Source: Natrinema altunense (lineage in GTDB: Archaea > Halobacteriota > Halobacteria > Halobacteriales > Natrialbaceae). Taken from it: DNA of 64,000 nucleotides. The stretch is taken from the NCBI RefSeq assembly GCF_000731985.1, contig NZ_JNCS01000001.1:310001-374000 (forward strand), read 5' to 3'. A program made the position numbers and the translations under genes. Each line of letters opens with the position of its first letter. The stretch's first letter is position 1. Positions 39,701 to 46,774 of the stretch are shown piece by piece. The notes under the pieces are model-generated. The model worked only from the letters and a program-made list of their open reading frames with translations. It was not told the origin of the DNA and did no database searches.

Positions 39701-39841
39701 ACCGACGACGAATCGGCTGCCGACGAGACCCCCACGACCGACGATCCCGAGAGCGACGAGACTGACGACAGCGACGGGCCCGACGAGGGCGGCGACGAAG
39801 ACGACGACGTGTTCACGTTCGGTGCGACGGACGAGGAGTAA
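36731..39841 (+). CDS. Haloarchaeal methyl-accepting chemotaxis transducer (Htr) with Cache domain
   Basis: A 1036-residue membrane transducer that controls CheA and flagellar (archaellum) switching. TM1 lies at about 15-40 and TM2 at about 304-327. The extracellular part between them is a Cache-type domain (DTFDISYVNLNNGTVTAST, VVLDGENDVMLDNADYGG, FGTDWVVLTVEPADQ). HAMP follows at 328-380, then a long coiled signalling domain at about 430-760. Its hairpin near 575-610 reads NMLALNANIEASRSAGGSDD and GFSVVAKEVKALSEDV. The last 270 residues are an extremely acidic, repetitive tail that includes two identical 19-residue units. Divergent from two orphan binding proteins, which could present ligand to it as BasB does for BasT in Halobacterium. 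Confidence 0.95.
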   Translation: MDFARRLVPTAIRRRYAVKFGIALLILGLSVGLIGFVATGAIADQVENRVQSDHASAAGQEAQSVQMWNEQNEHTIGTIARSDVVASDDPAAIERRFLDWQEHLDADTFDISYVNLNNGTVTASTNEAYRGAPATDIDNVPNEAYEEASKTVPWVSDAYLAEGEFGQNTTVLTYVQRSADNENRAIVYTADLEAYANQLQDEEGVTTVVLDGENDVMLDNADYGGNHQTFGYTYGDDTGLAQSARTEGATTKQVAGSSLSLGDYELDEDSGDYVASSARVFGTDWVVLTVEPADQALGFVNSVNQWGLVATILGVVMIGAVGAVLGRNTAVSIDRLTDKASEMEDGNLNVDLETKRIDNIGRLYDGFGSMRDALREQIEEAEAARMEAEQERERVLEINDHLEDKAAEYCSVMGEAADGDLTARADVESDNEQMQQIGEDFNEMLDEIEQTIAELNRFATDVATASEQVTASSEEVRSASQQVTESIQEISDGADRQNESLQSVNQEMSGLSTTTEEIAASSNEVADIAERTVDTGQEGQEAAQAAITAMDEIEIEAGDAVAEIRRLEEEVQQIDELINTISEIAHQTNMLALNANIEASRSAGGSDDEGFSVVAKEVKALSEDVAEAADEAEDRLEAIRKRTEASAAEVEGTSTDIENASNRVEEAVNALEEIADLAQETNVGVQEISAATEEQAASTQEVVAMVDDAATISEETTSEAENVAAAAEEQTTALTEVTKSASSLSEQASQLSEALDRFDTDVDHVDLDFESTFDVDAELDAPAAIDDDAADGESAEEGQGITFDADAASEQADSDETLTFDDADEDAHELEADEDADTADADPSTETAFEPETSAADPIDHAGDDPATDSGADGDATEELGAEEILGIEGSEDDESDAVESTDSTDPLADDAFGADGDETTDTTDPLADDAFGADGDETTDTTESTGPADPLADDTPESDGDDTADTAEPAGDEPDAQPLGSVDDGGNAETDDESAADETPTTDDPESDETDDSDGPDEGGDEDDDVFTFGATDEE
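39441..39554 (+). repeat. Two perfect 57-bp tandem repeats in the transducer tail
   Basis: 39441-39497 and 39498-39554 are identical. Each encodes 19 residues of the type TDPLADDAFGADGDETTDT. A third, diverged unit (DPLADDTPESDGDDTADT) follows. The in-frame length keeps the protein open and could allow copy-number variation. Confidence 0.92.
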
Positions 39842-39959
39842 TCGCCCGATCGGGCTCGGATAGCTACCGACGACCCGATTCCATTCTCGAGTCGAGGGAC
39901 GACAGCTGTCGTCGGTATCGTTCGCTACCTTTTTGACTGCCGTCTAGAAAGGAATCGGC

Positions 39960-40847
39960 ATGCTTACAGTGCGGGCACCCGCAACGAGCGCGAATCTCGG
40001 GAGCGGCTTCGACGTGTTCGGCGTCGCTCTCGGAACGCCCGCCGACGTGGTCCGGGTCGAACGAGCCTCGCGAACGACGATTACGGTGACCGGGGCCGGA
40101 AGCCAGTACATCCCGGAAGACCCCGACAAGAACACGGTCGGCGCAGTCGCGGAGGCGCTCGACGCCCCCGCACGGATCCGGATCGACAAGGGCGTTCGGC
40201 CGTCCTCGGGGTTGGGATCGTCGGCCGCGAGCGCCGCCGCCGCCGCCGTTGCACTGAACGAACTCTACGATCGGGGCCGCTCTCGTGCGGAACTCGTCCC
40301 CGTCGCCGCCGAAGGCGAAGCGCTCGTCTCCGGGGAAGCACACGCCGATAACGTCGCGCCCTCGCTGCTCGGCGGCTTCACCGTCGTCACCGACGACGGC
40401 GTCACGCACGTCGACGCGTCCGTCCCCGTCGTCGCCTGCCTGCCGGATATCTCCGTTTCCACGCGCGACGCGCGCGGCGTCGTTCCCGATTCGGCCTCGA
40501 TGGATGCGGTCGTCGACACCGTCGGCAACGCCGCCACGCTGACCGTCGGGATGACGCGGAACGATCCAGTTCTCGTCGGCAAGGGCATGGAAGACGAGAT
40601 CGTCACGCCCGAACGCACCAAACTGATCGACGGCTACGAGCGCGTTCGCGAGGCCGCTCTCGAGGCGGGTGCGACCGGCGTCACCGTCAGCGGGGCCGGC
40701 CCGGGGATCCTCGCGGTCTGTCACCGCCGCAACCAGCGGGCGATCGCCTCGGCGATGGTCGACGCCTTCGACGCGGTCGGCGTCGAGAGCCGCGCCTACC
40801 AGACCGCGGTCGGCGAGGGCGCGACGCTGTACCGGGACGATTCGTAG
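39960..40847 (+). CDS. thrB: Homoserine kinase (ThrB)
   Basis: A 295-residue GHMP-family kinase that phosphorylates homoserine in threonine synthesis. N-terminus APATSANLGSGFDVFGVALG, ATP-binding GHMP motif RPSSGLGSSAASAA at 80-93, motif 3 GVTVSGAGPGILAV near 240, and GEAHADNVAPSLLGGF typical of ThrB. Length and order match the family. A small membrane-protein gene follows 5 bp after its stop, probably in the same transcript. Confidence 0.95.
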   Translation: MLTVRAPATSANLGSGFDVFGVALGTPADVVRVERASRTTITVTGAGSQYIPEDPDKNTVGAVAEALDAPARIRIDKGVRPSSGLGSSAASAAAAAVALNELYDRGRSRAELVPVAAEGEALVSGEAHADNVAPSLLGGFTVVTDDGVTHVDASVPVVACLPDISVSTRDARGVVPDSASMDAVVDTVGNAATLTVGMTRNDPVLVGKGMEDEIVTPERTKLIDGYERVREAALEAGATGVTVSGAGPGILAVCHRRNQRAIASAMVDAFDAVGVESRAYQTAVGEGATLYRDDS

Positions 40848-40852
40848 CCGCG

Positions 40853-41203
40853 ATGGGGACGCGAACCGACGCCGCGCTCGCACTGCTCGCGCTGGCTGCG
40901 GTCACGAGTTTCGCGGTCCGCGCCGACGTAACGCTGGCTCCGATTTTCCTGATCGGCGGCGGTACTGCGACGATCGCCTTCGAACTCCTCGCCGCGCGAG
41001 AGTACGAGACCGTCCGGCAGTACTGGGACCGACGGAGCGTTCAACTCGCGTCACTCACGGCGGCGATCGGTGGCGCCGCTGTCGGCGCCCGAGTCGCACC
41101 GGTGCTAGTACTGTCGCTGTGCTGTGGTGCGGCGATGTCCTATCTGGCCGTTCTCGCGCTCCGCCGAACGGGTATCGTTCCGCCGCCGCAGACGTGGTGG
41201 TAG
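40853..41203 (+). CDS. Small membrane protein following thrB
   Basis: A 116-residue protein with hydrophobic segments at about 7-22, 27-45, 66-82 and 84-104, and a Pro-rich C-terminus ending PPPQTWW. It starts 5 bp after thrB, so co-transcription is likely. Family unrecognised; a functional link to threonine synthesis is not implied by the sequence. Confidence 0.75.
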   Translation: MGTRTDAALALLALAAVTSFAVRADVTLAPIFLIGGGTATIAFELLAAREYETVRQYWDRRSVQLASLTAAIGGAAVGARVAPVLVLSLCCGAAMSYLAVLALRRTGIVPPPQTWW

Positions 41204-42025
41204 CGGCGACTCACGTCGAGCGCGCAGCCGTCTTCCAGCGCCGCCCGTAGATCCGCGGGAGAGCGTGTCGATTTTCGCGTGTCGAACGGTGGTCGGGACG
41301 GTCGACATCCTCGTGGAAACGCTGTCCGGGAGCGGGCCGGACGGGACTGACGAGACGGCAGTCGGGTTGTTCGAGACCGGTTTCCGGCCGGCAGAGCCGG
41401 GACCGCGCCCCGTCGACTCGTACAGGGACTCGAATTTCGAATGCCCCTCGATGACGCCCCCTCGTGCAGTTCGGGCGGCCTTCTTCGCTTCTTGCTGCAG
41501 CGCCGCGTTCGTCGCCGCCGGCTTCACGTCGTCGACGAACCGACGGATCTCGGCCGCCGCCTCGGAGTCGCCGGACGCTTCGAACGCGTCGGGGCCAACG
41601 ATGTCCTCGAGTTCGCGTTTGAGCTGTCGAAGCTCTCGCTGGAAGTCGACGAGATCGACGGTGTTCCAGAGCGCTCGCAGTTCGACGCCGTCTCGGATCG
41701 TACTGAGGTCCGGTGCCAGAGCCGGATCGCGCTCGTGGATCGCGTGCGGGATTTCGTCGAACGCCACGAGAGCCGGCAACGCCAACACGTCGACGGCGTC
41801 CGGCAGCGTCTCGAAATCGATCGTTTCGAGGAGGTCGTCGACTTCCGTGACGACATCCAGCAGTTCCGCGACCGTCGCCTGCGTCTCGTCCGACGCGTCG
41901 GTTGCGGTTTCCCGGAGCAATCGCTCAGTGCCCCCCGTAATTCGGTCGAGGAGTTGCTCGACGCTGGTCGGAGACGATGGCTGGCTCGTGACATCCTCCC
42001 CGAGGTAAACGGCGGGGCTTCCCAC
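41105..42025 (-). CDS. Hypothetical helical protein, damaged at both ends
   Basis: As read, 306 residues from a GTG at 42025. The central part (about residues 15-230) is a genuine-looking acidic helical protein (VEQLLDRITGGTERLLRETA, FQRELRQLKRELEDIVGPD, PTAVSSVPSGPLPDSVSTRM). Both ends look altered. The first 13 residues are encoded by the right end of the adjacent TnpB element. At about 41259-41263 removing two bases from CTCTCC would give LPRIYGRRWKTAARST and a stop at 41211. That avoids the present 99-bp overlap with the gene at 40853-41203 and the Arg-rich shadow tail. I regard it as an IS-disrupted, probably frameshifted gene of unknown function. Confidence 0.6.
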   Translation of the reverse strand: MGSPAVYLGEDVTSQPSSPTSVEQLLDRITGGTERLLRETATDASDETQATVAELLDVVTEVDDLLETIDFETLPDAVDVLALPALVAFDEIPHAIHERDPALAPDLSTIRDGVELRALWNTVDLVDFQRELRQLKRELEDIVGPDAFEASGDSEAAAEIRRFVDDVKPAATNAALQQEAKKAARTARGGVIEGHSKFESLYESTGRGPGSAGRKPVSNNPTAVSSVPSGPLPDSVSTRMSTVPTTVRHAKIDTLSRGSTGGAGRRLRARRESPLPPRLRRRNDTRSAERENGQIGHRRTTAQRQY

Positions 42026-42090
42026 GACAGTGGGATTCCGGCTATGCCGTAGGTTTCAGTCCGAGTAGGCCGCGAGCGTCATCTGCGAGG
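41988..42090 (-). ncRNA. Putative TnpB guide RNA (omega RNA) scaffold
   Basis: In this family the guide RNA overlaps the 3' end of tnpB and extends through the right end of the element, with the guide formed by the flanking host DNA. The two right-end hairpins fit that scaffold, and the guide would begin with the sequence just below 41988. Location and limits are inferred from the family, not from a measured transcript. Confidence 0.45.
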
Positions 42091-43297
42091 ATTTCTCGCT
42101 CGTCTCGCGGTGGACTGTGGCGCTGTCACTGGCACTCCCGTTCCGAGGCGAGTCATCGCGTTCCGGTTCCCAAGGAACGCTCTCTCCCCACGGATCTACG
42201 CGACCGGCGATGTTCGCCGCCGCGTTGATATCTGCTTGGAACTCAGTTACGTGGCAGTCGTCGTGTGGACAGACGAACTCCGCTTGCTGACTACGCCGAC
42301 CGAGGCGGTCGCACGCGTGGCACGTCTGCGAGGTGTACGCCGCGTTGACGTACTCAACCCGAATCCCTGCTTCGGCCGCCTTGTCTTCAATTCGGCCTTG
42401 AAGCCGGGCGAACGCCCATGCGTGAAGGCGTCGGTTCATGTACTTCCCGTAGTCCAAGTTCTCACGGATGTAGGACAGATCCTCCATCACAACCACCGGA
42501 TCGTCAAAAGACTCGGCGTACTCGACCGCCTTTCGAGACGCTTTCTCGACGATATCCGTCAGTGCGTTCTGGTAGTGGTCGAAGCGTTCGTCCACACGCC
42601 AGTCGGCGGCGTCACGTTCCTGAAGGCGTTTCAGCGTCGTGAACATCTCCTTGCGGAGGTGTCGCGCTTGACTGCCACTTTCGAGCATCGGTTTCGTCGG
42701 CGTGTTGCACTTGAGGGCACAGCCCGTAATCAACGCGGATTCACCGATATCGAAGCCAATGTACGTCTCGTCGCCGTCTGTCTCTGGTTCTTCGACCGAG
42801 TACGTGACGGTGACGTGCAGCACCCAACTACTCCGGTTCTGCTGAAGCCGAATCTGACCGGCCTTCGCGTCCTCGCTGAGGAGATCATGCCACAGCGGTT
42901 CCTGTTCGGGGTTAATCCGAAGCGGAATCCAGAAGTTCGTTCCGTAGCCCGGAAGTGGAACATTCCAGCAAATCACGTGGTGTCGAGATTCGTCGCGGTC
43001 GAACTTCGCGGCCTGATTCGTGAGCCGGATCGGGTGTTCGTCGTCTAACTCGCGGGCATTGTACGTCTTCCGGAGCTTCGGGACGTAGCTACACAGTGCA
43101 GCCTTCGCCTGATACGGGAGGTCGAACGGCGTTACTACGTCGGAGACGCCGTTCATCGTATCGGCACCGGAGTCGAACGCATCGTGCAACGCCTCGCGGT
43201 AGGTGGAGAGAAGGCGACGGAGGCGCACCCCTTTCCCCTGTGTCGGTGGGGCAAGAGTCGCCTCGAGCGTTTTCGCCACCTCCTCTGCCATACCCAT
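42056..43297 (-). CDS. tnpB: TnpB, RNA-guided endonuclease of an IS1341-type element
   Basis: A 413-residue RuvC-fold nuclease related to Cas12. The catalytic triad appears complete: Asp183 in YIGFDIGESALI, Glu272 in VVVMEDLSYIREN and Asp356 in EFQADINAAANIAGR. The zinc ribbon has Cys326, Cys329, Cys343 and Cys348. TnpB cuts DNA at the element's empty donor site with an RNA guide and promotes retention of the transposon; no TnpA is encoded here, so movement would need a helper. The C-terminus (SATVHRETSEKSSQMTLAAY) is typical of haloarchaeal copies. The gene is intact. Confidence 0.95.
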   Translation of the reverse strand: MGMAEEVAKTLEATLAPPTQGKGVRLRRLLSTYREALHDAFDSGADTMNGVSDVVTPFDLPYQAKAALCSYVPKLRKTYNARELDDEHPIRLTNQAAKFDRDESRHHVICWNVPLPGYGTNFWIPLRINPEQEPLWHDLLSEDAKAGQIRLQQNRSSWVLHVTVTYSVEEPETDGDETYIGFDIGESALITGCALKCNTPTKPMLESGSQARHLRKEMFTTLKRLQERDAADWRVDERFDHYQNALTDIVEKASRKAVEYAESFDDPVVVMEDLSYIRENLDYGKYMNRRLHAWAFARLQGRIEDKAAEAGIRVEYVNAAYTSQTCHACDRLGRRSQQAEFVCPHDDCHVTEFQADINAAANIAGRVDPWGESVPWEPERDDSPRNGSASDSATVHRETSEKSSQMTLAAYSD

Positions 43298-43346
43298 CTA
43301 TACACATCTGCCACACTTATACATTGAGGAGTTGTAGCGAGACGTG

Positions 43347-43472
43347 ATGGAACGGAAGCAAATAACGATCCGAGAAGATCAAGTCGAATGGATCGACGAA
43401 AACCACATCAACTTATCCAGTCTCGTAAGAGGCTGCATCGACGAACGTATGGAATCCAGTTCCGCCGATTAA
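43347..43472 (+). CDS. Small RHH-like protein of the TnpB element
   Basis: A 41-residue protein (MERKQITIREDQVEWIDENH, then a helix INLSSLVRGCIDERMESSSA). A beta strand followed by two helices matches the ribbon-helix-helix fold. It reads divergently from tnpB, 50 bp away, inside the element. An ATG at 43347 follows an in-frame GTG. Such small companions commonly accompany haloarchaeal TnpB elements and may repress the shared promoter region; that role is inferred. Confidence 0.7.
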   Translation: MERKQITIREDQVEWIDENHINLSSLVRGCIDERMESSSAD

Positions 43473-43637
43473 CGGCGGCTGCGGAATCAAGTGACGCGAT
43501 TCACGCCCGGCCTAAAGGCCGGGATTCTCTCGCTGTTTAAAGATAGAGAGGGTACATCGTATACGGAGAAAACGGACGTGCTTGCCGATCAGTCGTCGTT
43601 CCGGAGCGTCAGCATGCGGCGACGGCGTCGTCGTCAG

Positions 43638-44546
43638 TTAGACGCCCCGACCCTGCAGCTTCTCCTCCTCGGGGAGGTCGACATTGGCGTCGCCTTTCAT
43701 GCTCTTGCCGAGGTTCTTCGAGATCTCCGCGAGCGTCTCGGGGTCGTCCCAGTTGTTCGTCGCCTCGACGATCGCCTCGGCCATCTCGGGCGGGTTCTCC
43801 GCGCCGAAGATGCCGCTGCCGACGAAGATGCCGTCGCACTCGTGGTGCATCATGAGCGCGGCGTCGGCCGGCGTCGCGATGCCGCCCGCGGCGAAGTTGA
43901 CGACCGGGAGTCGCCCCATCTCGGCGGTCTCGTGGACCAGCTCCGCGGGCGCTTCGATCTCGCGAGCGAAGGCCTCCCGTTCCTCGTGGCTCATGCCCTC
44001 GAGTTTCCGGATCGCGCCCTTGATCGTGCGCTGGTGGTGGACGGCCTGATTCACGTCGCCGGTGCCGGCCTCGCCTTTCGTCCGGATCATCGCCGCGCCC
44101 TCGTCGATGCGCCGGAGGGCTTCGCCGAGGTTCCGCGCGCCGCAGACGAACGGTGCGGTGAACTCGCGCTTGTCGATGTGGTAGGCGTCGTCGGCGGGCG
44201 TGAGCACCTCGCTCTCGTCGATCATGTCCACGCCGACGGCTTCGAGGATCTGGGCCTCCTTCGTGTGCCCGATACGGGACTTGCCCATGACCGGGATCGA
44301 AACCGACTCGACGATCTCGGCGACGTCGGCGGGATCGGCCATCCGAGCGACGCCGCCGCGCTTGCGGATATCGGCGGGCACGGCTTCGAGCGCCATCACC
44401 GCGACCGCGCCGGCTTCCTCGGCGATACGGGCCTGTTCGGGGTCGACGACATCCATGATGACGCCGCCTTTCTGCATCCGCGCGAAGCCGCGCTTGACGA
44501 GATCAGTCCCGCGCCGCAGTTCCTCGAGATCGGTGTTTTCGGCCAT
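43638..44546 (-). CDS. pdxS: Pyridoxal 5'-phosphate synthase subunit PdxS
   Basis: A 302-residue (beta/alpha)8 enzyme that forms PLP from ribose 5-phosphate, glyceraldehyde 3-phosphate and ammonia delivered by PdxT. Conserved blocks: [39 protein letters not shown], the catalytic lysine in [12 protein letters not shown], the second lysine region [14 protein letters not shown], and [18 protein letters not shown]. Length and order match the family exactly. The glutaminase partner pdxT is not adjacent. The TnpB element lies about 90 bp beyond its 3' end. Confidence 0.98.
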   Translation of the reverse strand: MAENTDLEELRRGTDLVKRGFARMQKGGVIMDVVDPEQARIAEEAGAVAVMALEAVPADIRKRGGVARMADPADVAEIVESVSIPVMGKSRIGHTKEAQILEAVGVDMIDESEVLTPADDAYHIDKREFTAPFVCGARNLGEALRRIDEGAAMIRTKGEAGTGDVNQAVHHQRTIKGAIRKLEGMSHEEREAFAREIEAPAELVHETAEMGRLPVVNFAAGGIATPADAALMMHHECDGIFVGSGIFGAENPPEMAEAIVEATNNWDDPETLAEISKNLGKSMKGDANVDLPEEEKLQGRGV

Positions 44547-44652
44547 ACTGACCGGTTAGGAGCCCCGCCACTTACGCGTTTCTTTGGGACCGATTCGGCC
44601 GCCGGAGCCAACCGGTTCCGCGGGTCCACGGAAACGGCATCGAACCGGCCGC

Positions 44653-45402
44653 TCACTCGACCAGCCGTTCGCCCTCGAACAGACGGGCGCGGACGTCCGA
44701 GCCGTACAGCCGTGCGAGCGGCCGTCGCCACAGCCCGAGCTCGCGGGCCAGTGCCGACGGAATCGAGAGCCGCGTCCCGAGGCCCGACCCGATCGCTACG
44801 TCGCCCCGAATCCGGGCCGTCGTCCGCACGAGAGTCCCGTCTTTCGTGGTGTAACTGGTCAGCGTCCAGTCGCGCGCTCGCGGCTCGAGCCGGGGACGAA
44901 CGACCTCGAGCCGGATGGGGGCGTCCCCATAGCGGCCGCCGTCGACGACGGTGCGGATCCCGTCCGGGCCGTCAGTCACCGTGATGGCGGCCAGTTCCTT
45001 GGGGTATCCCCAGATCTCGCGCCCGAGCGCGACCGAAGGCGCAGTCGTCACCGGGAGCCAGTGGACGTAGCCGCCGAGGTCGCTGCCCGCAAGCTGTGCG
45101 AGCGGGCGGGTCGTTCGACCCCCGCGGACCGCCGGAACGATGACCGCGAACTCGTCGTAGGGCTCGAGTCCCGTCCCGTCTCGATCGTCGCCGACCCGGT
45201 GGTACTGGATTCCGACGAGGGTGACACAGCCGACGCCGGGCGCGAGCGCGAGCGCGGAGAGTCCGTCCGGGAGCGCCGCCTCGAGCCGGCCGCGGCGCGC
45301 GGGGACGGTCGCGCCGCCCATCGCGAACGACAACTCGAGCGGGAGGGACACCTCGTGACCGGTCGAGAGTTGCGAACGTGGTCGTTCGTCGGCCGTCGTC
45401 AT
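44653..45402 (-). CDS. Acetoacetate decarboxylase-like protein
   Basis: A 249-residue protein starting at the ATG at 45402 (MTTADERPRSQLSTGHEVSL). The longer frame to 45567 overlaps the divergent gene region and is Thr/Arg-rich shadow. The fold pattern of the acetoacetate decarboxylase superfamily is visible in YDEFAVIVPAV, VHWLPVTTAPSVALGREIWG and YPKELAAITVTD. The lysine in GYPKEL aligns with the Schiff-base region of true decarboxylases, but neighbouring lysine residues are absent, so activity on acetoacetate is uncertain. Some family members act as aldolase-dehydratases instead. Confidence 0.78.
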   Translation of the reverse strand: MTTADERPRSQLSTGHEVSLPLELSFAMGGATVPARRGRLEAALPDGLSALALAPGVGCVTLVGIQYHRVGDDRDGTGLEPYDEFAVIVPAVRGGRTTRPLAQLAGSDLGGYVHWLPVTTAPSVALGREIWGYPKELAAITVTDGPDGIRTVVDGGRYGDAPIRLEVVRPRLEPRARDWTLTSYTTKDGTLVRTTARIRGDVAIGSGLGTRLSIPSALARELGLWRRPLARLYGSDVRARLFEGERLVE

Positions 45403-45497
45403 GGCCGACAGTACTGCGGACGTGGTCGTAGTAGTACGGGTCGCGGACGGCGCGATAACCGCTACTGTTTTGCGGGTTCCGGCCGTCGCGCCGGACG

Positions 45498-46202
45498 ATG
45501 ACCGCGTCGACTCGGCTGGCGGATCACGATCGTGCCGACGACGAGGCGCTCCCACCGTCTCTCGCACCGGTTCCGACGACGCTCGAGGATCTGGGGCTGC
45601 GGTTCGCGTGGCTCGTCGTGGCGATCAACCTCGCGGGGACGGCCTTCGGGTTCTGGTACTACTCCGGACAGTTTACCGAGACGACGGCCGCACTTTGGCC
45701 CTGGGTCCCCGACAGCCCGCTCGCGACGCTGTGTATCGCGCTCGCGATCGCCGCGTGGAAACTCGGCCGCGAGCAGCCGTGGCTGACCGCGCTCGCGTTC
45801 TTCGGCAACGTCGTGTTGGGCCTGTGGACGCCGTACACGCTGCTCGCGTTTGCGGACTCCTACGCGTACCTCCACCCGCTGATGTACCACTTCCTCTTCT
45901 GGAGCCACCTCGCGATGGTCGTCCAGGCGCTGGTCCTCCACCGGATCAGCGGCTTTCCGGTGTGGGCCGTCGCCGTCGCCGCCGTCTGGTACTGGAGCAA
46001 TCTCATCGTCGACTACTTCGTCCCCGTCGTCGGCGACCCCCACCACACGATCATCCCCGTCGAACGCGACGCGGCCATGTTCCTCGAGGCCGACGCGCTG
46101 GGCGTGATCGCCGCGGGCGAGGTCACGTTCGTCCTGCTGGCGCTGTTTCTCGCGCTCGCGATCCGGGTCAAGAAATGTGAGGGGGCTCGGAGTCGGTCGT
46201 AA
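45498..46202 (+). CDS. DUF1405 integral membrane protein
   Basis: A 234-residue membrane protein with six or seven hydrophobic segments after a polar 30-residue N-terminus. Diagnostic-looking pieces are NLAGTAFGFWYYSGQF, FGNVVLGLWTPYTLLAF, MYHFLFWSHLAMVVQAL and WSNLIVDYFVP, with a conserved HP-type loop GDPHHTIIP. This matches DUF1405. The function of the family is unknown. It is divergent from the decarboxylase-like gene. Confidence 0.85.
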   Translation: MTASTRLADHDRADDEALPPSLAPVPTTLEDLGLRFAWLVVAINLAGTAFGFWYYSGQFTETTAALWPWVPDSPLATLCIALAIAAWKLGREQPWLTALAFFGNVVLGLWTPYTLLAFADSYAYLHPLMYHFLFWSHLAMVVQALVLHRISGFPVWAVAVAAVWYWSNLIVDYFVPVVGDPHHTIIPVERDAAMFLEADALGVIAAGEVTFVLLALFLALAIRVKKCEGARSRS

Positions 46203-46228
46203 TCCGACTCGAGCGCGATGACCCCCGC

Positions 46229-46579
46229 CTACGGTTCGTCGGCGTACGCGAGTTCGAGGTACGGATCCAACGAGCGGGCTGCGGTTCGGCGCTCGACCGT
46301 CTCGGCGTCCGAATCGTACTGCAGGACATCCGAGTCGATCAGCTTCCGCAGATGGTTGTGGTGGAATTCGATGGCGATGCAGTCGATCCCGTCGTTGTCG
46401 ACTCCCTCCCGATCGGCGATCCGATCAATGAGAACCTCGAGGCTGACGGCCTCGACGTTCCGCGAGAGGTAGTACAACGCATACCGCCGCTGATCATCGA
46501 GCAGGAGTTCGAAGATCAAGTTCGAGGGAAGCGACAGTTCTGTTTCTGTGGGAGTGGCGTCCACGGGTTTGGTCGTCAT
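46229..46579 (-). CDS. DUF7344-type winged-helix regulator
   Basis: A 116-residue cytosolic protein. LIFELLLDDQRRYALYYLSR followed by a three-helix pattern and IEFHHNHLRKLIDSDVLQYD is the ArsR-like winged-helix pattern of the DUF7344 family, which is abundant in haloarchaea. No effector domain or metal cysteines. It is convergent with the DUF1405 gene, so the target is unknown. Confidence 0.82.
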   Translation of the reverse strand: MTTKPVDATPTETELSLPSNLIFELLLDDQRRYALYYLSRNVEAVSLEVLIDRIADREGVDNDGIDCIAIEFHHNHLRKLIDSDVLQYDSDAETVERRTAARSLDPYLELAYADEP

Positions 46580-46774
46580 GGGGTTCTGTACTCGGCTTAC
46601 GCGGCGGCAAACGACGCCTCGGCTCTCGTCGACTCAGCAGAGTACGAGTCACGATTAGGTGTAGTCCGTATAGCCGTTCAGATACCCCTCGTCGTTTTCC
46701 AGTAGATTTCGAGACCGTCAACGAGACTGACGGATCCGGGGCGAACGCGACGAGCCGGATCGGTCGGACGGCAG

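Larger units (their letters stand above)
41988..43545 (-). mobile_element. IS1341-type (IS200/IS605-family) element, TnpB only
   Basis: An element of about 1.55 kb containing tnpB and a small divergent RHH-like gene, with no TnpA. The right end (41988-42060) has two hairpins, TCCCAC/GTGGGA at 42020-42035 and CCCCG/CGGGG at 41998-42017, and finishes GGATGTCAC on the minus strand. The left end has a perfect hairpin CCCGGCCT/AGGCCGGG at 43506-43523, followed by GATTCTCTCGCTG. These subterminal hairpins, with no terminal inverted repeats, are typical of the family. Exact boundaries are estimates. Confidence 0.8.
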
